64,000 nt of DNA from Hygrocybe punicea. Taxonomy: Eukaryota; Basidiomycota; Agaricomycetes; Agaricales; Hygrophoraceae. The position numbers and the translations under genes were made by a program. The stretch is taken from contig OY744472.1 of assembly GCA_963556145.1 (NCBI GenBank), forward strand, positions 2,356,001 through 2,420,000. Direction: 5' to 3'. Of this stretch, positions 56,760 to 64,000 are shown piece by piece; position 1 is the first letter of the stretch; each line of letters starts with the position of its first letter. Under the pieces are notes generated by a model. That model was given only the letters and a program-made list of their open reading frames with translations. It did not search any database and was not told where the DNA came from.

Positions 56760-59442
56760 ATGACATTGTACCATGAACCCCCCCTCTTAGCAGTGTTGTC
56801 TTAGTAGTAGGCAACAATGAAAACTGCTCTCCTCTCCTCTGGAATCTGATCCCTAGTTAAGTTGATTGTTGCCGGAGCCCACTGCAGAAGCGATCCGTAA
56901 CAAATATAAAGAGGAAATGGATCCACACAATTCAAGGTGGCCATTGAACCACAGGAGTTCTTGGCAGAGTTCCATGCTAATTCAGATGAGCTGGTGGGGC
57001 TGCAACTTACCAGCCATCTTCTGGTAGGGAATAGACAAGCCAGGTCACAGGAGGGGTTAAACATTCAGCACCCAGTTCATCCAGCCAGCTAGCCATTGGA
57101 AGTCACATGAGGGGTGATGGTGCCCAGGTCAGGCAAAGTCATGGAGGGCATCAAGGAGGTCTTGGTGATGGTCAGGCAACATGGTAAAAGTCATGGCATT
57201 GGGGTACGTTGAAACCAATGATGGGCAAGATGGGTCTGGTGAGCTGTTTAGATTTGTCATGCAGAAGGCTGATATCATCCCATAACCTCACAAGGCAGGC
57301 TTGCTTGGTGGGCAAGGTGTTGTGGAAGGGTGCATAGCAAAGTAGGTTGCCCTCAAAGTCCCAAGAAACACTATCATTGACATAGGCAAAATGGTCCACG
57401 ATGGACTTGACAAAAACTGCGATCCAGATGACAAGGCCCATGAAGGTGCCCCAGATGCCACCAGCACCTCTGTTACCAAAGTTGTTACAATGGTCGACAT
57501 GCCAGAGGCCATCCACTATGATGATTTGATGGAGTTGCCAAAGCCAGTGCATGGGGAGATGCTGATAAGCTTGAGAGACATCATATTTGAAAATGACCAG
57601 GTAGACATGCAGCCCATGGACAGAGCAGACTCAATGGAAAGCATGGCCCAATTGATGGAGATTGTCAAGCAGAACAGCGACCTTGTTCTGGGGATTGAGC
57701 AAGTTGAGTGAGAATGGTTCAGTGCTTTTATCAACCACAAGGCAGAAGGTCAAGGTGCCAGGTTTGGGTACGACTCCAATCATAATGCCGTGCATGCCAG
57801 GAAGGAGGTAAGGTCCAAATGCAGGGGAGAAGTGGCCAAGGGAGACTTCTTTGCCACATTGCAGCTGGACAAAGTCCTGTTCTGCTGGGTCATGGAGGGC
57901 ACAGAATTGTCCCAAGTGAGTGGATGAGCAGGGTCAAATTTGGCCCAGGGCCAAAACCTGTCCTGCAACCCATGGCAGATGGAGTGGACAAGACTTCAAT
58001 TAGGGTGCCAGCTGAGGAGATCACAGAAGCAATGGACATTGATGGGTGTAACAATTGTGAAGAGATGTGGGTTCTCACTGAGAGTGTGCAATTTGTATTC
58101 CTCAAGCAGCCATGAGGGGAGCAGTGACATGTGAAGTGTGGCTGAAGAGAGGGGAATCTGGTGGGGGTGATTGGAATCATCCCTGATGAAAGTCCAGGCA
58201 TATTTGGGCTGTCTCGACCATGAATCTTGTAGGCTACTGTTTTTGGAACATGTTGCAGTCAATTGACAGGTGCTGAGGAGACTGGCATTTGGCACAGATG
58301 TGTTTGTGGTTGCAGTTCAAAGTGATGTTGGGGCAACACTTGGCATTCCACTGGTGGCAAGGCTCTTTCCACTTGGCCAAGTCTGGCTGAGAGCATTCAG
58401 TGGCTTGTGTGACTGGTGCTGGCTCCAGCATTTTGGATCCAGAGGATGTGAAGGTTGGCAAAATGAGCAAAGTCTGTAAGCTTGACATCTTGTCATTGAG
58501 TGGTCCAGATGTGTGTGGTCATGTCATATTGAATGATACATTGGTGCATTGAGTTGGGGAAGGTGGCGAACAATTCGCTGACATGCTTTCCATAGTCCTG
58601 TAACTCAGTGGCCCTGTGTGGAAAACGAAGAGGGTTGCTTTGTAAGTACGTCCCCAGGCAATGACCCACTTTCCATGTGTGTCAATGACCCTTGCAGGCT
58701 TGATGGCCCTGATCTTTTTGTATTGTTTATCATCATGAGTGATGGAGTACCCACTGGTGAGAACATGGTCAAGGTTGACGGCTCATTTCATAAGCAAGTT
58801 GTTCCACTCTGAGTTGGGAAACTGCAGACACCAGGCTGAGTTGAGCAGTGATGACTTGATGAGTTTGGGATCCCAGGAGATGTTGTCAAGTGTCAACAGC
58901 ATCTTCTGAAGTGAGATCTTGGATTCCAACAGTCTTGTGGCACAAACAAGAGCTTAGAATGAATCCAATAAATCAGGAAACCCATACACAAGTGTGCACT
59001 GTAAAGCAAGATGTGCACCAGTACTCTACCGTAAATTAGAGCTCTGCCTAAACTATGTATATAGGTATTGAGCTCATAACTACTCTAATACAAGACAGAT
59101 AGATGTGAGGGTTCAACCTCTTCTTGAATGACCAAGGGAGTGATTTGAGATCAATCTTTGATTTGGCTGCTTGTTCAAGCTCACTGTCAACACTGGGGCG
59201 CCATGGTCACTTAGGCACTCTAGGAGCATAAGCTTCCTTGTCAGGAGCTGGGGAGGTGACCAGTGATGGCTCACATGACTGGATGACTGAGACTTCAGGT
59301 TCAGTTGGGTCTTGTCCTGGACCAGAAGTGTTGAAGGAGGTTCTGCAGTCTCTGGCTTCACCGCACAATCAGTCAATGTTATCAAGGATTCAGAGATACA
59401 GCAAAAGTGGGTTCAAGGATGTTGGCATTGAAACTGAGGCCA
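56760..59442 (-). pseudogene. Decayed Gag/reverse transcriptase relic between LTR-like copies A and B
   Basis: Read on the minus strand. Gag-like part: EWNNLLMKRAVNLDHVLTSG and THGKWVIAWGRTYKATLFVF (58800-58620), then a zinc-knuckle-like CHQWNAKCC...CNHKHICAKCQSP (about 58370-58270). RT part: LPGMHGIMIGVVPKPGT (about 57810), FKYDVSQAYQHLPMHWLWQL (about 57580), HVDHCNNFGNRGAGGIWGTF and FAYVNDSVSWDFEGN (about 57390), where the catalytic YVDD has become YVND. Then LVRLWDDISLLHDKSKQLTR, PILPIIGF and, after stops, QWLAGWMNWVLNV (about 57090) and SMELCQELLWFNGHLELCGS, the following RNase H-side region. Multiple stops. The family resembles RT genes of mushroom fungi I associate with DIRS-like or LTR elements; no integrase or recombinase seen. 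Starting at B, TGGCCTCAGTTTCAATGCC could be a primer-binding site. Confidence 0.65.
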
Positions 59443-59748
59443 TGTTACGTTTCCAACTCTGCTTCCAACCCTGATGCCCATTCTGATACCTACCATGACA
59501 ATTCTGCACTGCACACCTTCCTTTTTCATTTCATTTCAATGTCATTGTTTCTTCATTCGGACATCCTTGTATTTTCTTGTTCTTGTTCTCTTTTTTGTCC
59601 CTTCTTCTAGAACAATCCAGACCAACCATGGACACATCCCCATGTGACCTCACTGCACCCAAATAGTCTCCTTGCCGACGGACGTCACCGACATTGTCTT
59701 TTCCCTTCAATATCTTGTTTACTCTATCCCATGACAAACCGATACACA

Positions 59749-59913
59749 ATGGCTGTACTCCTGACACAGCTCATTAACATAATTGTTATTGGCAGCATTG
59801 CCATCACCTTCCTGATCAGTTTCTACATTGTCATGATCTATCTTTGGTATAGACACCCTTCCGCCATTGATACATCTGACCTCCACCTTGACAATATATC
59901 AACACATAATTGA
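59749..59913 (+). CDS. 54-aa ORF with one membrane span, LTR-like copy B
   Basis: MAVLLTQLINIIVIGSIAIT start and ISTHN end; same position as in copy A. Two codons (in the HRHRN stretch) are missing, so the length change keeps the frame. Hydrophobic span intact. Confidence 0.35.
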   Translation: MAVLLTQLINIIVIGSIAITFLISFYIVMIYLWYRHPSAIDTSDLHLDNISTHN

Positions 59914-60470
59914 CAATTGCCATTCTCGGATATTTGGTTCCATATTCATACCCCATGCCTACCATTATCCTTCCTGACGATCTGATGACATTCCTCACCT
60001 GCATGCATGCCCTGAACAATCCTCGATCACAGGACATTTCACTGTTCCCTCCAATCCAACCATTGCCGAAGCACATACCTTCAGACTTTGACCACAGACC
60101 ATACGACTTCCCAATACAGTGAACCGACCCCTATCGTTTATTGTTCACACGACATTGCTTCAATGCAGTACCTGACATCTTATTCCCACAGCTTGTCACT
60201 CGTGCCATGACTCGAAACCTGGACCCACATTCATTTATCCTTTTCCATCCATAACCTTGATACCACCCACACTCATTTATAACAATACCGTTTCTTGGAC
60301 AATTACCGACATCAGGTGGACCACGTTGTTCCACACACAGGACAAGACATTGCCCCTTGATATGTCATTGACATGGATATCATCATCCAGTACAGCTTAT
60401 GCTGTTCGCATGTCTGACCTCGACTAGCCCACTGTCTTAGTTGGTTTTTCCTCCATACATTCCTTTATTT

Positions 60471-61114
60471 TAGGGCAGGTCAAGGGTATGCAATACCCCC
60501 AGGGGTTAAGAGTACGGGTACCACGGGTTAAGGGTACGAGTCCAGCCTCAGAATACCCGCAGTACCCACGCGGGTATGGGCTGTATTTCTTTTGGGAGAA
60601 GAAACATCAAAAACTCAATTTTTGGGGTATTTTTCGCTATTTTTGAGGGATATAATGAGAATCATTGCTTGTAAAAATAAGTAAAAATGCTCTCAACACT
60701 CCCCACAGTATTCTAAACATTGTGTTCCTTTACACTGAAGGGATCCGACCAGTATTCCATCCACAATAATCATCAAAACCACCAAAAACAGGTAAAAATG
60801 GGGTATTTTGCATGTTTTTGAGGGATATAATGAGAATCATTGCTTGTAAAAATAAGTAAAAATGCTCTCAACACTCCCGACAGTATTCTAAACACTGTGT
60901 TTCTTTACACTAAAGGGATCCGGCCAGTATTCCGTCCACAATAATCATAAAAACCACCAAAAACAGGTAAAAATGGGGTATTTTGCATGTTTCTTCCTGT
61001 ACCCCTGCAAAACCGGTGCCATACCTGCACTTTTGGCCTTGGGTACATACCCGTGACGGGTATGGGTCTGAGTACAGCCCCAGAGCACTGCGGGTGTACC
61101 CCTGACTGGCCCTA
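60471..61114. mobile_element. 644-bp hAT MITE with perfect 8-bp target duplication
   Basis: Ends TAGGGCAGGTCAAGGGTA and (reverse) TAGGGCCAGTCAGGGGTA; flanks are CTTTATTT on both sides (60463-60470, 61115-61122). Subterminal GGGTA/TACCC repeats resemble those of hAT-2. The interior holds a 175-bp tandem duplication (agggatataatgagaatc at 60646 and 60821). No coding capacity. Confidence 0.95.
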
Positions 61115-61598
61115 CTTTATTTTCTTTCATACCAACCTTGCCGCTATATCCACACTACCTCAAGACACTACCTTCACCAATCCCATACTGGACGATACCC
61201 CTCTTCGACCTGACTGTGCATTGCACTTGCCAGACTGCACACTTGCCTGTTACAGCAAGTATAGACCCCAAATTGGCAATTCTGCATGTCACATGATCCA
61301 ATGACAAATCATCCGAGTCATCCGGACCTCTTCTATCCTCAATGACACCCGGGCCTCCAGTTGGATCGTGAGAACATCGACATGAGGACGCCTCATGTCT
61401 GTCTCATGGTGAACACATGGTATAGTTGGACATGTTGTAGCTTCATGGTTGCATTTCTATTTACCTCCCCTCAAGACCAGTCACTATATATACTGTTCTT
61501 GTTGTTGGTTTGGACTTTTTCTTCTTTCTTTTCCTTACATTTAGTCTGGTTCTTGGGGCAGACTCATCTTGTTTTGGGTAACCCCCACGGCTTGCAAT

Positions 61599-62796
61599 TA
61601 GTGCTACCGAAGTTCAGTTCAGTCCAGTTCAGACCCATTTTGGCTGAACTCTGAACTGAACTCCGGGTTCAGTTCAGACTTTCATGTGAACTGAACCTGA
61701 ACCACCCTGAACCGTTCGCATTTTTTTTTCAGGGCCTGAACCAGGTTCATGAACGGTTTGGACACTCAATTTTAGTATTATCACGCATTTTACAAAAAGA
61801 AATCACTATATATTACTGTAACTATTCAATCTCACTAGGAACCTCATTATATTGTGGTAAATATTCAAATATGGCGTTACCCGCAGGTATTGCCTGGCAC
61901 TGGTGAGGCACCCACCTCCCGGTAACCTCGCGAACATAGCCCCGACGTCAATTGACGCCAGGCTGCATGTTCGCGAGGTGATAGCTGGGGTGGGGACTGG
62001 GTCTCCCTGCCTTGGTGCTGCTGGTGGTGCCTGTGACCTTGCGAATGGCACACCAGCGCCCTGTAACCTCACGAACATAGCCCCGACGTCAATTGACGCC
62101 GGGCTGCGTGTTCGTGAGGTGTTAGATGGGGATGGGGGCCTGGTTAGATGGTGTGGGCGTTGGCGTGGTTGGGGCATTGGCATTGGCGTGGGCGTTGGTG
62201 CTGGTGCTGGTGCTGCTTCTCCTGCTGCTGCTGTTGTTGTCGCTAGGCTGGTGTTGGTGCTGCTGCTTCTCCTACTGGTGGTGTTGTGCTGTTGCCAGCC
62301 CCGGTGCTGTTGCTGCTGGCTCACATAGTTAGTAACATAGAAATGAATAAAAATACTTACCAGTATCCGCAAACCCTTCATCACTGCCGCTGATGGTGGT
62401 GGTGTCGGTGGTGCTGGTCAGTACCGGTGTTGGTGTTGATGCTGCGATGCTGGTGCTTGCATTGTGCATCGTTGTCATTGTCATTGTCATTGTCGTCATT
62501 GTTGTCGTCCATCTGGTGGCTGCCGATTTGGTGGTGGTTGGTAGAAGAGCCTACAAAACTATTAGCCAATGAGTTACAAATGATAATAAAAGTATAACTT
62601 ACCTATAAGCCTCGAACGCTTGCGTTCGAGGCTTTTCAGAGTGGTGTTTGTTGGTGGCTGAGAATAAAGTTTGACTAAAATGGAAATTTGCTGGATCAGC
62701 ATGTGAGTAAAAACTTTCGTTTGGAGCGCAAAATAACATACCTGCGGACATTGGTTTGGTGGTTCTGAACCGCTCGTGAACCGTTTAGACAACCCG
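61599..62796. mobile_element. hAT-like non-autonomous element, right end hidden by LTR copy C
   Basis: Left end TAGTGCTACCGAAGTTCAG at 61599, followed by many TTCAG/CTGAAC subterminal repeats. GAACCG-type motifs recur in inverted orientation at 62760-62790. There the element is interrupted by LTR-like copy C, so its true right end would be beyond 64000. It contains two 59-bp palindromes and GT-rich simple sequence (62150-62320, 62390-62530). A perfect 13-bp hairpin AAGCCTCGAACGC / GCGTTCGAGGCTT lies at 62607-62634, next to a splice-donor-like GTAAGT on the minus strand. Confidence 0.6.
61921..62126. repeat. Pair of 59-bp nested palindromes (H3, H4)
   Basis: Centres CGTCAATTGACG at 61946-61957 and 62097-62108, 151 bp apart. 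H3 outer arms ACCTCGCGAACAT / ATGTTCGCGAGGT are perfect. H4 arms are ACCTCACGAACAT / GTGTTCGTGAGGT. H4 also pairs AGCCC with GGGCT around the centre. Same design as 21814-22018. Confidence 0.85.
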
Positions 62797-64000
62797 TGTT
62801 ACATTTTTCAACTCCGCAACTCCGATTCCGACTCCGCTACCCACGATGACGATTCCACTTTATCATACCTTCCTTTTTCGTTTCCTTTTACCTTTTGTCT
62901 TCTTTTGGACATCATTGTTTATTCTTGTCCTTGTTCTCTTTTCTTCCTTTCTTCTTCTAGAACAATCCAGACCGACCATGGACACATCCCCACGTTACCT
63001 TGCTGTACCCGAATAGTCTCCTTGCCGACGGACATCATCGCTATTGTCTTTTCCCTCGCCCTGACATATTGTTGACTTCATCCCACGACAAACCGATTCA
63101 CAATGGCTGTACTCCCGACACAGCTCATTACTGTAATTGTTATTGGCAGCATTGCCATCACCTTCCTGATCGGTTTCTACTTTGTTATGATCTATCTTTG
63201 GCATCGGCATCGAAACCCTTCCGCCATTGATACTTCTGACTTCCACCTCAACAATATCTCGACACGTAATTGACAATTGCCATTCCCGGATATATGGTTT
63301 CCACTTTCGTATTCCATGCCTACCATTATCCTCCCTGATGATCCGACGACATTCCTCACCTGCACGCATGCCCTGGACAATCCTCAATCACGGGACATTT
63401 CACTGTTCTCTCTAATCCGACCATTGCCGAAGCACATTCTTTTGGACTTCGACCACAGACCATACAACTTCCCAAACAGTGAACCAACCCCTATCGCATA
63501 TTGTTCGCATGACACCACTTCAATGCAGTACCCGACGACTTGTTCCCACAGCTTGTCACTCGTGCCATGACTCGAAACCTGGACCCACATTCATTTAACC
63601 TTTTCCATCTATAACCTTGATATCTCCCACACTCGTTTACAATGATACCCTTTCTTGGACGAATACCGACATCAAGTGGATCTTCTTGTTCCACAAACAG
63701 GACAAGACATCGCTCCTCGATACGTCATCAACACAGACATCGTCATCCGGTACAGCTTGTGCTGTTCACATGTCTGACCTCGACTAGCCCACTGTCCTAG
63801 TTGGTTTTTTCCTTTATACATTCCTTCATTTTCTTTCATACCAACCTTGCCACTACATCCACACCACCTCAAGACACTCTCATCACCAACCCCACACTGG
63901 ACGATACCCATCTTCGACCCGACCGTGTAACGCACTTGCCAGACTGCGCACTTGCCTGTTACAGCAAGTGTAGACCCCGAATAGGCAATTCTGCACATCA
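62797..64000 (-). repeat. LTR-like repeat, copy C, runs off the window
   Basis: Begins TGTTACATTTTTCAACTCC and is close to copy A throughout (by eye well above 90 percent). Inserted in the hAT-like element that starts at 61599. Its end, and any further internal region, lies beyond 64000. Confidence 0.65.
63103..63273 (+). CDS. 56-aa ORF with one membrane span, LTR-like copy C
   Basis: MAVLPTQLITVIVIGSIAIT start and ISTRN end. It differs from copy A at nine bases, five of them silent. The replacements are S to G in the span, then Y to H, D to N and P to T in the tail. Confidence 0.35.
   Translation: MAVLPTQLITVIVIGSIAITFLIGFYFVMIYLWHRHRNPSAIDTSDFHLNNISTRN

Larger units (their letters stand above)
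59443..61596 (-). repeat. LTR-like repeat, copy B, with nested hAT MITE
   Basis: Begins TGTTACGTTTCCAACTC and ends GGGTAACCCCCACGGCTTGCA. By eye more diverged from A than C is. Interrupted at 60471-61114 by a MITE. Copy A shows the uninterrupted site (one CTTTATTT at the matching place, about 56273). If A and B are the LTRs of one element, B is the 5' LTR on the minus strand. Confidence 0.6.

Noticed and set aside
56525..56776. Hydrophobic plus-strand ORF at the end of LTR-like copy A (and 61361 in B)
   Set aside because: Pyrimidine-rich LTR sequence gives Phe/Leu/Ser-rich frames by composition; no consistent start.
1..64000. CRISPR array, prophage or bacterial defence system
   Set aside because: The gene content is eukaryotic with introns. 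Direct repeats present are minisatellites or transposon parts without spacers.

Overview
The window looks like nuclear DNA of an agaricomycete-type basidiomycete (mushroom-forming fungus). The evidence is short GT-AG introns of about 50-70 bp, the gene types present, and the mix of hAT, Helitron, Tc1/mariner-like and retroelement debris. No bacterial features, CRISPR arrays or rRNA genes were seen. Species cannot be named from the sequence alone.

Layout. 1-9.3 kb: two hAT transposase genes (the first runs off the left edge, the second is a whole element with terminal inverted repeats), a 25-bp minisatellite and a dead non-LTR retrotransposon 3' end. 9.3-17.1 kb: a large decayed Helitron on the minus strand (DUF6570-like N-terminus, HUH Rep nuclease, PIF1-like helicase, then a C-terminal cysteine-protease-like domain). 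A 792-bp perfectly structured foldback element is inserted in its 5' part. 17.1-23.6 kb: accessory DNA with a membrane-protein gene piece and a transposon-like unit carrying a GRF-like zinc-finger/Cys-rich gene. That unit is interrupted by a 2-kb non-autonomous hAT element.

24-53.5 kb is the gene-rich core. Minus strand: SUZ12-like Polycomb subunit, CDK9/BUR1-type kinase. Then a degraded HNH gene (plus), a sphingolipid delta-4 desaturase (minus) divergent from an SREBP-type bHLH membrane transcription factor (plus), and a D-amino-acid oxidase (plus). A short repeat island holds a Tc1-like MITE and the second copy of the 792-bp foldback element. Next come NAA15 (minus) divergent from PDS5 (plus), a membrane-anchored Cys-containing secretory-type protein (plus) and a GNAT acetyltransferase (minus).

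53.5-64 kb is repeat again: a second foldback family (633 bp) and three copies of a 1.5-kb LTR-like repeat. Two of these flank a decayed Gag/RT relic read on the minus strand. There is also a 644-bp hAT MITE with a perfect 8-bp target duplication, and another hAT-like element carrying paired 59-bp palindromes.

The core genes cover chromatin and transcription (SUZ12, CDK9), lipid and sterol control (desaturase, SREBP), cohesion (PDS5), N-terminal acetylation (NAA15) and amino-acid oxidation. The most unusual material is in the repeats: the Helitron protease fusion, the long foldback elements, the shared palindrome pairs and a small conserved membrane ORF inside the LTR-like repeats. Exon joins were worked out by eye; where I could not resolve one I say so.
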